Below are positions 21,745 through 33,297 of a stretch of 64,000 bases of DNA, one piece after another (the stretch's first letter is position 1; each line of letters opens with the position of its first letter). This DNA is from Miscanthus floridulus (lineage: Eukaryota; Streptophyta; Magnoliopsida; Poales; Poaceae). The position numbers and the translations under genes are program-made. The stretch spans positions 63,232,111 to 63,296,110 of the forward strand of contig NC_089591.1 in NCBI RefSeq assembly GCF_019320115.1, written 5' to 3'. The notes under the pieces are model-generated. The model searched no databases. It worked only from the letters and a program-made list of their open reading frames with translations, and was not told the DNA's origin.

Positions 21745-24480
21745 TACTATCTTATTCATTTACTGGCAAGTTAATAGTGAACTCCAGAAATTGTTTAGTC
21801 TTTATTTTTATGTGCTGTCATCTTTATTTGCCTCTCGTTGGGTTCTCTTGGAGCAGTTATGGAGGAAGTTGTCTTGTGTGGTGTGTATGCCAGAGATGAA
21901 AAAAAAGAGAGATATTTCTGGTGACATTATTAAGGACGTCAGAGATTTTGCAAATACAATACTCAAAACTATTACTGGATGGATGACTGCTTCAACATAT
22001 TTCAGAGGAATTACTCAACTGTTAGATCATTCAGATAGTCATGTGAAAAGAAAGGTACTTGTTGGTTAGCAGATTTTTGTTCTATTGGTTTTACCTTTTT
22101 TTTCCAATGTCATTGCAATTGATTTATACTTCTCTACAGACACTTGGGATGTTGTCTGAAACTGCTAGATGAAACAGTTTGGTCCAGAAAAATCAAACGA
22201 AAGCACGAAAACTTAAACATATATCTGGTACTACTGCTATCAAAGTAGACAAGAGCTCTGGTCCTTATTTCAGCAAATTGTGCTTAAAGATTCTGGAGTT
22301 GATTTACAGAGATGGTGATTCGGACACTAAAGTGAAAATTGCTGCTATTTCTTCGCTTGAAACACTAGCAAAAGAATATCCCTCTGATAATCCTGTTTAT
22401 AGCAACTGCCTTGCAACAATCATTGATCAAATTGGCTCTGATGAGGCAGCTGTGTCTTCTGCTTTAATTCATACTGTGGGCTCTCTGATAAATGTGATTG
22501 GATCAAAAGCATTACCACAACTCCCATTAATCATGAAAAATATAATGCTAATATCACATCAAATTTCATGTTGCCCTAGTGGAAATTATGTTCATGGTTC
22601 TACTAGAACTGCCGCTGAACTTTCTAATCAAGACATAGCTGTGCTGCTGTCAGCACTGACAACAATTGAGGTGATTGTGGAAAAGCTGGGTGAATTTGTT
22701 AATCCATATCTGAAGGAAATACTTGATCTGGTAGTACTGCATCCTGAATGTAGCACTCAAATGCATCCCAAATTAGATGCAAAAGCAGCACGTGTTCGAG
22801 AGTTACTGACTGTAAAAGTTCCAGTATGTTCCATCTAAATTTATTCAGTTCTTTTCTTTGTCATATGATGAAACATAAATGTGCCTATTTTTCCTTGGAT
22901 CTCATCAAGTTATTGGCTGCAGGTCCGGCTTATCCTCTCACCTTTACTGAATCTGTACTCCCTTGCTGCAAATTGTGGAGATGCAAGTCTTTCGTTGGCA
23001 TTCAATATGCTTGCTAGTCTAGTTGGTACAATGGACCGGCTGGCTGTAGGAACTTACCATTCGAAAATATATGAACATTGTTTAGCAGCTCTTGATCTCC
23101 GTCGCGAACACCCTGACTCTTTGAAGAATATAAATATGGTGGAGCAAAGTATTATTCATGCCATAATCTCTCTCACCACGAAGCTTACAGATGGCACTTT
23201 TAGTAGGCCACTTTTTCTTTGTACTTTGGAATGGGCTGAGTCCGAAGTTGATCAGTCCTCATCAAAGAAAAGTTTGGACCGTGCAATTGTTTTCTACAAA
23301 TTGGTTAACAAACTTGCTGAACAACACAGGTACCTTCATAACTGCATTGAGTACTGTATCCTAAGTTATGTTCAGAGCATACTCAGAGCTTGATTTCACC
23401 TTTCTTTTAACTGTCAGTAATCCACGCTATTTGTCTGGTGTATTACGCTTACGCTCATCATTCTTAACGACCCCAACTAAAGCATGCTTTTTTCAACTAC
23501 CTGCTGCCATATATTTTCTCTCTTGATTATTTAATTTGTATGTGAAGGTCCTTGTTCACACCTTCAAGTATCTACTGGAGGGATCTATCCAGTATCTGTC
23601 TAAAGACGATGCTTTGGCTGGTTGGAAACAAAAGGAGGCCAAAATTGAAGATGTTGAAGTTGAACAGAAGGATAAATTTTGGAGGTTAAAAACTTAAAAC
23701 TGTGGAATTTAATAGCTCTAGTTTTGAAAGCCTTATACAAATGTTTCCTTTATGATAATGACCAGAAGATCCTCGATTCCTCTAATTTCCAGGTTGGTTG
23801 GTTCGTTGTACTAGAAGTGTTTCCCTTTTCTTGCTGGCGTGTGCTTTTTGTAAGGCACAGAAAAAAGTGCATGGCAGTGACCTTTCATGTTCTGTTGTAT
23901 TCCTGCTATCTCAAAGTATAAGGCGCGCGCATATTTCAAAATTCAAACTTCATAATCTTTGACCAACAATTAGTCTAATAATATAAAAAATCTGTGGTAC
24001 AAAACTACTTGCATTATATTTTATTTACAAATACTCTGTAATGATTAAACTTTTGTTGCCACAAACGATATCCTATAACCTATAAGAGGAATTAGCAGTC
24101 AAATTGTGCCTTTGGAGACGGCACCAACTCAAATCGGCGTCATGTTCTGTAATAATTCTTTGTTCCTATGATCTTAATATCATCCGCCTTCAACCCGTGC
24201 AGTTTTTCCCAGTCATATCTTTGTATTTTAATATATTTGGTGTTTGCGGGTTCTTTTGAAGCCAATTGTCTCCCAATTTGTTATGCAACCACCATAATCT
24301 ATTGAATCAGTTTTGGACTCTCCATCAATTGAAGAAGTAGATGAAACTATTATTTTGTGCTTGGGCCAAATGGCAGTCACTGCACAGTCAGATGTTCTTT
24401 GGAAGCCTCTTAACCATGAGGTGGGAATCTCTTTAAGGTTTTCAGATTTTTTGCCTATAACTTAGTGATGTACCTGCACT

Positions 24481-24910
24481 TGTTAGTTGATCTCCACCAA
24501 TAGGCCCAACGGCCTGTTGGGCCCTTGCCTCTGCTCCCTGATCGGGGGAGCCCAACCCTAATTGGTTGGTGGGCCCCTGTCGCACAGCACATATATATAG
24601 AGGAGTGGGGAACTGGCTCGGGTAACGAGGTTGAACGGAGCCGCCACCCACCTACAGAGAAACCCTAATCCGATCCTAAAGAGGTCCTGCCAGCGATGGG
24701 ATGTGCCCCGCCACCGCCGTCGTCCCCCTGCAGGTCTACACCGGACCGCCGTCTCTCCACCAGTGCCACTGGACTTCACCACCACCGCGCTGGACGCCTA
24801 CTACGCCGCGGCACCGGCGTCTACGCTGCTGCTGCGTCGCAACAGAGAAAGGCGAGGAGGCTTACCGAATCCATGGTTACACACAGAGGTACACACCAAC
24901 GATTCTAACA
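24481..24910 (+). mobile_element. Solo LTR of a Copia element in the last UTP10 intron
   Basis: 430 bases run from TGTTAG to CTAACA and are flanked by a perfect 5-bp duplication, GCACT (24476-24480 and 24911-24915). The first 200 bases resemble the 3' LTR at about 44210-44690. GC-rich open frames inside it are LTR sequence, not genes. A solo LTR is the usual scar of recombination between two LTRs. Confidence 0.85.
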
Positions 24911-25269
24911 GCACTAACTAAAGTAATTTCGTAACTCACAGGATTTAGGTTACCTAATATAAATAATAGTATAGACTAAAGACTATGAACAACAGTGTAC
25001 AGGATTTATTGTTCACTCCCTCTGGCTTACAATTTCCTCATAAAATTGCAGGTGCTGATGCAGACTAGGAGTGATAAAGTTCGCCCCAAAATGCTGGGCC
25101 TGAAGATTATCAGGTACATGGTCCAACATCTGGAGGAGGAGTACGTCGTTCTCCTACCAGAGACCATCCAGTTCCTGGGCGAATTGCTTGAGGATGTGGA
25201 GCTCCCTGTCAAGACACTGTCGCAGGAGATCTTGAAAGAGATGGAAACCCTCAGCGGTGAGAGCCTCCG

Positions 25270-25556
25270 TGTCACGCCCCTTGGCCGCCGGCGATCGCCG
25301 AGACGTGAGGAGATCGAACCAGATTGCGGGCGATAACGAGCGGAGGAAGGATTCCCCGGAGCTCGGTTCTGTATTATCAGATTGTGAATAATCCTTCCCC
25401 TCTTATAAGCCAGGGTTTTAATACATAGAGTTCTGACCCGTGGGTCCTACTTGACATAGAAAGCAAAATACAAATAAACGCTACTTAATGCCGTCTCTTC
25501 CTGCTGTTCTTCCACCTTGAGTGTCATCTCACTCTGTTGACGCTGTGGTCCTGACA
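25270..25556 (-). repeat. 3' LTR of the Reina-type chromovirus
   Basis: In element orientation it starts TGTCAGGACC and ends GCGTGACA. The purine-rich tract GGCGGGGTGAGA directly precedes it on the minus strand and is the likely polypurine tract. It differs from the other LTR at about 15 positions by my count. Confidence 0.92.
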
Positions 25557-25558
25557 TC

Positions 25559-25825
25559 TCACCCCGCCGAAGAACCTGCTTGACCCCAAGCAGCAGTGTC
25601 AGGGAACTTCGCACGCAGCACATTGTAGTCTTCCCAGGTGGCCGAGGCTTCTGGAATGCCGGCCCACTTGACAAGTACTTGAGGAATAGCTGTATTGCCT
25701 TTCTTCACCAGGCGACGATCAAGCAGTTGCTCTGGTGTTGTTTCTGCTGCTTGAATGTCAGTTGTTACCGGCAAGGAAAGGCTTAAGTTGGGAAACATGA
25801 AAGACATTGTGTATCTTACTATCAT
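25559..25825 (-). pseudogene. Integrase C-terminal chromodomain of the chromovirus
   Basis: The segment LLDRRLVKKG...VLVKWAGIPEASATWEDYNVLRAKFP is a chromodomain, with the expected aromatic and WED positions. In this family it is fused to the end of integrase and is thought to guide insertion to particular chromatin. The frame ends right at the 3' LTR. Confidence 0.85.
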
Positions 25826-25931
25826 TTGGTAACTCCAGTCGGTAAGCCACTTCGCCCACTTTCTCTAAAACCTTATATGGACCAAAGTACTTGAATGAGA
25901 GCTTGGGAAATGGCCTGTTGGCTACTGAAGA

Positions 25932-28900
25932 CTATGTGTATGGTTGCAATTTCTGTAGGACCATGTCTCCCACTTGAAACTGAAGATTGGAGCGTTTCTT
26001 ATCTGCCATGACTTTCATTCTGTTTTGAGCAGCAGCAAGATGTTGTTTCAAGGACTGGAGATGAAGCTCTCTGTGCTCAACCAAGTCAGCCACTGTACTT
26101 GGTGTAGTTGCTTCTAAGACAGTGTACCATAATTCAGCCAATGATATCTAGGATTTCCATGTTTTTGGAACATCTTGGACTGCACATCTGAGGTACATTT
26201 CCAGACACTGGTTCACCCTCTCAGTTTGCCCATCTGACTGTGGGTGATATGCTGTACTCATGGCAAGTTTGACCTTATAGAGTTTGAACAGCTGCTTCCA
26301 GAAGGTGCTGACAAATATAGTGTCTCTATCAGTCACAATTGAATTGGGGAGGCCATGCAACTTGACAATGTTATCCATGAAAAGTTGTGCAATGTCAGCT
26401 GCTGTATAGGGATGTTTGTGGAACAAAATGAGCAAACTTGGTTAGCCTGTCAACCACCACCATGATTACACTGTAGCCCTGGGATTTTGGTAGTCCTATA
26501 AAATCCATGGACAGGTCCATCCACACACCTTCAGGAATTGGTAAAGGCTGGAGTGGCCCTGCAGGCAGATTGTTGGTGTGTTTGGCCTGCTGACAGATAG
26601 CACATTGCTTGACAAAATCTTCCACTGACTGTTTCATGCCCTTCCAAGCAAACTGTGATTTGAGTCTGTGATAGGTGGCCTTGATGCCAGAATGGCCACC
26701 TATAGAACTAGAGTGGAAAGCTGCCACACTAACTTTGTTTGCAGAGCTGAGTTGTGGCCAATCCAGATCTGTGATTTGTACCTGATGATGCCATCAGTAA
26801 GACTGTATCCTGCTGAGTTTGGACTTGTGATGGCCAACTGAGACAATAATTGCTGAGCTCTGGAGTCTGTAGCATAAGAATTTAACACTTGGATCCAGTC
26901 AGGCTTAACCATGGAAACAGCTTGGAGAGCATGTAGGTGAGCAACTCTGGATAAGGCATCGGCAGCCACATTATCCTTGCCCTTCTTGTACACAATTCTG
27001 AATTGCAACCCCGTTAGCCTTGTCATTGCTTTTCTTTGCATTTCTGAGTGAAGGTTTTGTTCTGTGGGGTATGATAGGGACTTGTGGTCTGTCAAAATAG
27101 TGAATTCCTGCCTTTGGAGATAATGTCTCCATTTCTCAACTGCCATTATCAAGGCTAGAAATTATTTTTCATATATAGACAGATTCGTGCTTCTCTCCTA
27201 AAGCCTTGCTCAAGAATGCTATTGGTTTGCCTTGCTGCATCAACACTGCCCCTATGCCTTCTCCACAAGCATCAGTCTCTACCTGGAAAGGGAGCTGAAA
27301 ATTTGGTAATGTGAGTACTGGTGTCTTGGTCATTGCCACCTTCAGCTTATCAAAAGCTTCCTGAGCCTGATCTGTCCACTGAAATGTCTTCTGTCTCAGT
27401 ATGGCTGTCAGTGGTTTGGCTAGTACCCCATACCCTTGGACAAATTTTCTGTAGTATCCTGTGAGTCCCAAGAATGCTCTGACCTCTGTGATAGATGTTG
27501 GTTGTGGCCAATGTAACATTGCTGCTGTTTTGGCTGGGTCAGTAGCAACACCTTTACTGGAAATGATATGCCCCAAGTACTCCAGTTGATGTTGAGCAAA
27601 AGAGCACTTGGACAACTTCAAATATAGTTGGTTTTATCTTAAAGTTTGTAACACTAACTGGACATGTTCAGCATGCTCTTCGAGAGTGTTACTGTATATC
27701 AGAATATCATCCAAGAACACTATAGCAAACTTCCTCAAGTAGGGTTGCAGTATCTGGTTCATGATGCATTGGAATGTTGCTGGAGCATTAGTAAGGCCAA
27801 AAGGCATTACCTTAAATTGATAATGTCCATGATGAGTTTTAAATGCTGTTTTGTACTCATCCTCAGGTAGCATCCTCACTTGATGGTACCCTGACTTCAT
27901 GTCAAGTTTGGTGAAGTATTGTGCTCCTACTAATTCATCCAGTATCTCCTCAATGACGGGCCTGGGAAATCTGTTTTTGATTGTAATATCATTGAGTTTC
28001 CTGTAATCTACACAGAACCTCCAGCTGTCATCCTTTTTCTTGACCAACAGAACAGGTGAAGCAAATGGGCTGTGGTTGTGAGTGATAAGCCCAGCTGCCA
28101 ATAGTTGCTTGACCTGTTGTTCTATCTCTATCTTGTGTTGTGGTGAATAGTGATATGGTCTTGTATTGATTGGTATAGCACCAGGTGTCAATGGTATAGC
28201 ATGATCATAACATCTAGATGGAGGTAACTGATGGTTCTTGAAAGACATCCTCATACTGATGCAAGATATTCTGAATAGCAGGTTGCAGTGGTTCAGTAAG
28301 TCCTGGCACTTCAGTGGATGGGGCATCAACAATAGCAAAAGCCCAGGTGTCATTTCCTTTAGCTGAGTGGTACAGCTTGGTTGCAGAAATGGGTGTTGCT
28401 TGAAGTGGTGGTGTTAGGAGTCCCTGAATTTTTACTGGTCTACCCTGCAAATTGAATTGTATTGTCTTTTTATTCCAGTCACATTCGATGGGGCTGTGTA
28501 ACTTGAGCCAATCAAATCCCAGTATGGCATCATATGGTGCCATGTCCAGTACTACCATGTCAGCAGATAATGTATGGCCTTGAATATACCACTGCAAGTT
28601 TTGGACCATAGAGTTTGTAGTGATGCATTCCCCATTTGCCAGTTTCACTCTTCTTGGTGGCATTGGAATTGTTGGAAGGTTTGCTAACTCTGCAAATTGT
28701 CTGCTGACAAAATTGTAAGAACTTCCAGAGTCCAATAAAATCAACATCACCTTGTCCTTGACCAAAGTCTTCAGCTTAATAGAACTTTCTGTGTCAGCAC
28801 CAGAGATTGCATTGATGGATAATTGACAGAAGTCCTCAGTCAGTGCGTCTTCTATAGCCAATTGGTTGAGTTGTTCTTCAGTGATCTCTTCTTTATCCAA

Positions 28901-28990
28901 CTCATTCACCACTATGGCATTGATCTGTGGTTTGGGACGTTTGGAGCAGACATTTTGATGACCAGGCTCATATTTCTCCCCACAGTGAAA
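25932..28990 (-). pseudogene. Chromovirus pol: zinc knuckle, protease, RT, RNase H, integrase
   Basis: Read from 28990 downward: a C-x2-C...H...C knuckle (near 28970), a protease with LLDSGSSYNF (28912-28214), RT with KLDMKSGYHQV and FLDDILIYS (28353-27634), RNase H with VETDACGEGIGAVL and a TDHKSLSY segment (27621-26940), then integrase. The integrase has an H-H-C-C finger near 26700-26580 and a catalytic core with MDFIG, VTDRDTIF and a QTERVNQ segment (26560-26200). Breaks include a frameshift near 28230, a stop and frame change near 27630, stops near 27165, 26730 and 26145. The polyprotein is therefore not translatable in one piece. Confidence 0.88.
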
Positions 28991-29117
28991 GCATAAATTG
29001 TTTACTTTCCTGTAATCTCTCAGTTGTCTAATTCTCTGAAGATTAGCAGTAGTTGCTTGGTTTGGTGTTTCAGCCTTGGGCCCTAGTTGCCTGAAAACTG
29101 GAGCTGGTCTATTTGCT

Positions 29118-30044
29118 TTAGCCTTGTTCCTTTCTTCTTTGTTGGATTTTGGCTATGACCACTGCTCTGTCCACTGTCACTGGGACATGAGGTTCCACCA
29201 CTGCCTTGATGTCATCCTTCAGGCCGGCTACATAGGTTGAAGCAAAAAAGATGTCATCATAATGACTGTTGTGCATAGTAATGTCATACTGCAGGGCTTG
29301 AAATGCAAGTGTGTACTCCTCCACAGTTATAGTTTGCCTTAGTGCAAGCAGGTCATTGATGGCATTCCTGTAATCATCAGCTCCAAATTTCTCCTGTATT
29401 ATCTCACAGAAAGCCTTCCAGTTGGGGATCACATGGTTCTGTTTGTATGCTTGCCACCATTTAGATGCATTGCCTTCGAGGTGCATAGTTGCAGCCGTGA
29501 CCTTTAACTCATCAGGGATGGAGTAGATAGTGAAGTAGTTGACACAGTTATCAAACCAAATCTTTGGGTTTGTGCCATCAAACTTTGGGAAGTGTATCTT
29601 AGGCAATGTGTGGTGAGGGAGAGCCTCCTTTCTTGGGTGCTCTCTATTGTGTCTTGGCTGCTTAGAAGTGCCAGCCTTGTCCTCGTGCTTGTTCTTGCCA
29701 AAGATATTGTGAAAAGGTTGCTCTTCGTCATCAAATACCACTGAATTGCGGTCTGAATGATCAGACAAGGCCTCGTTTTCCATTTGCTTCAAGGTCAGCG
29801 TGGCTACTGCCTGTCCATTGGCCTGAACCTGCTTTGCAATCAGCTTCTGATCTTCCTTGGTTAATGTAAGCTCTCGTTTCATCTCCTGCTGGATGACCCC
29901 AATGTCATTCATTTGTTGGAAAAGCAAATCAAAATGCTCCATCACCTGGTCCCAACGGCCTTTCTCCTCATCCGAATTCTTCGACATGGCGTCGAGAACG
30001 AACTGTGTCTGCTTGGATGGCTTGGGTGGAGCCGTGATGACCAA
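29118..30044 (-). pseudogene. Chromovirus gag
   Basis: This is an open 308-codon frame. It has a coiled-coil-like N-terminus (WDQVMEHFDLLFQQM, then Lys/Glu/Gln-rich) and the retrotransposon gag core: PKFDGTNPKIWFDNC, ASKWWQAYK, then FCEIIQEKFG. This is the best preserved coding piece of the element. It still belongs to a defective copy because pol is broken downstream. Confidence 0.87.
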
Positions 30045-30730
30045 CGCAGAATGAGATGCTCAAAATTGGTGAAGCAATCGGTTTGGTGTACACCTCCCCG
30101 TGAACTTGCTACACCGTGTCGCTGTCTACTCCCGGAAGTGAGGCACTACCAAGGGATTTTACACAGGAACCATGTCCTGCAACCCGAGTAAGTGGACACT
30201 TCCTCGCCGTAATTTTACACGGGAACAACGCCCTACAACCCTTGCCAACCCCGATTGCGTGTGTACTGAATGGAATAGAGCATAATTGATGTTGTGCTCA
30301 CCTTGTTTCTCGCCGCCTGAACCCAAAATTGTCGATGTAGTCCCCCAATCGAGTAATATGCCGTAGATGAAGTGGATCGATAGAGTGGGATAGGTGGATT
30401 AGGGTTTGGTGGGTGGTAAGGTGGTGGATCTCAGACTGTGGAACGCCGTCGCCGCTGCTGACCCAGCTCAACCAAAGGAGGGACCTCGTGTCGAACACCA
30501 CGAGGGCGTAGACCGAGATCACCTGCTGACCGGAATAACGAGCTGTAGATTGAAGCTAACGGAATGTACCGCGAGTATCTGAGCGTCCTGATGGAGGTGG
30601 TGGAGTAGCGTTGGTCGCTGGATTTGCCGCCGGAAGTGATGGAGATGCGGGTGGAGCGAAGATGTCGAGCGACGTGGCACCGAGGAACGGAATTGGGTGG
30701 TTGGGTAGGGTTGTCGCCGAGGAAGGACTG

Positions 30731-30742
30731 CCTCTGATACCA
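30731..30742 (-). other. Primer-binding site of the chromovirus (initiator Met tRNA type)
   Basis: On the minus strand this reads TGGTATCAGAGG two bases inside the 5' LTR. It matches the common TGGTATCAGAGC site complementary to the 3' end of initiator tRNA-Met. Confidence 0.85.
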
Positions 30743-30744
30743 GT

Positions 30745-31031
30745 TGTCATGCCCCTTGGCCGCCGGCAATCGCCGAGACGTGAGGAGATCGAACTAGATC
30801 GTGGGCGATAACAAGCGGAGGAAGGATTCCCCGGAGCTCGGTTATGTATTATCAGATTGTGAATAGTCCTTCCCCTCTTACAAGCCAGGGTTTTAATACA
30901 TAGAGTTCTGACCCATGGGTCCTACTTGACATAGAAAACAAAATACAAATAAACGCTACTTAACACCGTCTCTTCCTGCCGTTCTTCCACCTTGAGTGTC
31001 ATCTCACTCTGTTGACGCCGTGGTCCTGACA
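30745..31031 (-). repeat. 5' LTR of the Reina-type chromovirus
   Basis: 287 bases, the same length as its partner at 25270-25556. The differences are almost all transitions. Confidence 0.92.
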
Positions 31032-31058
31032 CTCGGCAGTATTTGTGAGGCCTCAGCT

Positions 31059-31300
31059 GGCCTTGATTAGACGCCAAAAAATTTGGCAAAATGTACTGTA
31101 GCGGTTTTCGTTGTTATTTGGTAATTAGTGTCCAATCATAGTCTAATTAGGCTTAAAAGATTTGTCTCGTGGATTTCGTCTAAACTGTGTAATTAGTTTT
31201 ATTTTTTATTTATATTTAATGCTTCATGTATGCGTCCAAAGATTCGATGTGACGAGGAATCTTAAAAATTTTGGCAAAATTTTGGGGAACTAAACTGGCC
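31059..31300. mobile_element. MITE of the GGCCTTGTTTAG type (PIF/Harbinger-like)
   Basis: It starts GGCCTTGATTAG and ends CTAAACTGGCC, an inverted match. Most of its body matches the element at 33055-33297 in the same orientation, including GTCCAATCATAGTCTAATTA. It begins 10 bases after the UTP10 stop codon. Confidence 0.75.
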
Positions 31301-31420
31301 CTGGGCTGATGAACTGTAGAACATCAGCCATCATGCTCATTTCCTGTAGATCACATCGGACGTATGTACCTTGTAATTATGTAGGTTACACTTAAAAGGT
31401 GTATGTACAATGAATTTTAT

Positions 31421-31542
31421 CATGTTCGCTTGATCGTTTCTGTGGCTTATAAACCGGCTGATGCTGTTTTGTTGTGAGAGAAAAACACTGTATCATAGCT
31501 GATATGGCTGATAAGTATGGCTGATACGATCAAGCGAACATG
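31421..31542. mobile_element. Small MITE with 16-bp perfect inverted repeat
   Basis: CATGTTCGCTTGATCG at 31421-31436 is the exact reverse complement of 31527-31542. The centre holds GAGAGAAAAACACTGT, also found in the element at 32216-32347. The outer CAT/ATG may be target sequence. The superfamily is not certain (hAT-like is possible). Confidence 0.7.
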
Positions 31543-32215
31543 GTGTTTGAATCTGAACAAATTTGGGCCAATAATCATGGTTTGAACTTTTCGTGGGCAT
31601 TTGAGTTGCTTGCTTGTCATTTTTTTTTCTGGATATAAAGGGTTTTATTGGTCCCTCTTGCTTTTCCTGTATTGAGAAAAATCACGTGTATAGCAAGTGA
31701 TTCACATCTCTATTTTAATCTGGTGTGCGTTATAGGCTGTTAAGATTGGCTGGCTGTGCTTGGTGACTTTTGGGTGATCCGCACCGCACCCTCCGCGCCA
31801 CGGCGCCAGCGTACCATCTACTAATCACGTGCCAGGAACAATAGCACATGGAGCAGTTAATGCTTCTGAACTCCTCGACCCTTTTTTTTTTATTTCTTGG
31901 TGTAAACTAATGCCCCATGATATACCGAGTGGTTTTTCTTTGCTCGGCAAGATTGCCGCTTGCCGGGATTGTTTTGTATCATTATGTATGATGAGGGTGA
32001 GTATGACAGATGGGATTGGTTTCTGAATGCTGAGCGTCAAAGGGATTACGTAAGGTCACGTGGTTGCAGTAAGACTGCAAGAGAGTCTCGATCTCTTCGA
32101 GTGTGACAAAGAATGACAGGTCCTTTTCATACTGAATTTGAAGCCCAGATTTGGCCGCATGCCGGGGGTGAAAATTTGAGATCCGGAAGTGAAAACCTTA
32201 CAGCCCTGATATTCG

Positions 32216-32347
32216 CCCTGTTCGTTTGAGTTTGTTTGGCTGATAAACCATGGCTGAAAGGTCTGTTGACTGATTTGGTACGAGAGAAAAACACTGTTTG
32301 TTGGCTGAAAAAATACGGCTTATAAATCAAACAAGGCCAAACAAGGG
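32216..32347. mobile_element. Small MITE related to the one at 31421
   Basis: Imperfect inverted ends (CCCTGTTCGTTTGAGTTTG and TCAAACAAGGCCAAACAAGG) enclose the same GAGAGAAAAACACTGT core, together with GGCTGATAAACC and GGCTTATAAATC inverted words. Confidence 0.6.
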
Positions 32348-32710
32348 ACGATGATGTTCACCCACTCTAGTGACTACGTACCAAATGTCCTTTTGACTAG
32401 TTGACAGATCGAGAGCACAACTGAAACTATCCAAGCTTTCTTGCGAAAGTAGGAGTGAAAGTGTTCTTGGAATTGATAGTTTTAAAAGGGTGTGCAGTCT
32501 TGTGTTCCAGGTAAAAAATCGATGGCTCGGGCAATTTTGGAAGATAGCGTTACAATTGACGTTGCATATAGCCGTGCTAGTGATGTCGGCATGCCTAGGA
32601 CCGCAAAGTAATGAAGTTTCGAGGCCAACACTAAAGAGACGGTGATATGATGTCACTAGCCGGTGCCTCCAAAAGAGCCGACGTACTTCATTGCTCACTC
32701 ATCTTTCTCG

Positions 32711-32984
32711 GTTCCGTTTGGTTTCCATAAAATCTAAGTGATCGAAAACCAGCGACTTATAAGTCATGTCTATTTAGTTGTAGATGACTTATAAGCTCAT
32801 ATCTGTTAAGTGAAAGGTGTGGGTCCTACACGAAAAAAAGTGGCTTATAAGTTTTAAGCAGGGGTGAACCAGCTTATTTCTTATAAGCAGGGGTGATTTA
32901 TAAATTGGTGGTGTTTAGTAAAATCAGTCACTTATTTTACTTTTTAACTTATAAGTAGGTGACTTATTTGAAACAAACACGTCC
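32711..32984. mobile_element. Probable MITE with GACTTATAAGT repeats
   Basis: The left end GTTCCGTTTGGTTTCC and the right end GAAACAAACACG are partly inverted. Several GACTTATAAG words occur in both orientations inside. No clear target duplication was found. Confidence 0.5.
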
Positions 32985-33054
32985 TGGATTGTCGATGACG
33001 GAATCGAGAGACCAACAAACCCTAGGCATAGAGGCATGGACATCTTTTGACCAA

Positions 33055-33297
33055 GGCCTTGTTTAGATGCAAAAAATTTTGCAAAATGGCTACTGTAGCG
33101 TTTTCGTTGTTATTTGACAAATAGTGTCCAATCATAGTCTAATTAGACTTAAAAGATTCGTCTCGTGGATTTCGTCTAAACTGTGTAATTAGTTTTATTT
33201 TTTATTTATATTTAATGCTTCATGCATGCGTCCAAAGATTCGATGTGACGGGAAATGTGAAAAATTTTGCAAAATTTTTTGCAAACTAAACTGGACC
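33055..33297. mobile_element. MITE of the GGCCTTGTTTAG type (PIF/Harbinger-like)
   Basis: It runs from GGCCTTGTTTAG to CTAAACTGGACC, with longer inverted similarity in the AAAATTTTGC parts. CAA flanks it on both sides (33052-33054 and 33298-33300), a 3-bp duplication. It is a relative of 31059-31300. Confidence 0.78.

Larger units (their letters stand above)
25270..31031 (-). mobile_element. Reina-type chromovirus (Ty3/gypsy) inserted in the last UTP10 exon
   Basis: The 5,762-base element has two 287-base LTRs, a gag-pol on the minus strand and a C-terminal chromodomain. Its short LTRs and small size fit the Reina clade. It interrupts UTP10 four codons before the stop (CGG CAG TAT TTG TGA resumes at 31034). 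The flanks are CTCCG at 25265-25269 and CTCG at 31032-31035, a 5-bp duplication with one base lost. Gag, protease, RT/RNase H and integrase are all recognisable but broken by stops and frameshifts. Confidence 0.92.
20605..31048 (+). pseudogene. Broken UTP10 (HEATR1-type) gene for a U3 snoRNP/SSU processome protein
   Basis: Exon 1 (20605-20688) encodes MSSIASQLKAIKS, the N-terminus of plant UTP10. The next coding match (about 21307-21521) is already deep in the C-terminal half, so most of the roughly 2,100-residue HEAT-repeat protein is missing. Later exons read 21849-22054, 22140-22823, 22923-23329, 23550-23792, 24250-24420 and 25052-25269. The last few codons and TGA are at 31034-31048, beyond the chromovirus. 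Lesions: a frameshift in an A-run near 21900, TGA at 22170, a frameshift near 23685, a TAA in the 24250 exon, and an acceptor AG changed to GG at 24248-24249. UTP10 works in early 18S rRNA processing in the nucleolus. A functional copy is presumably elsewhere. Confidence 0.88.

Noticed and set aside
24631..24934. Open frames of 70-96 codons on the plus strand
   Set aside because: They lie wholly in a solo LTR bounded by a perfect target duplication.
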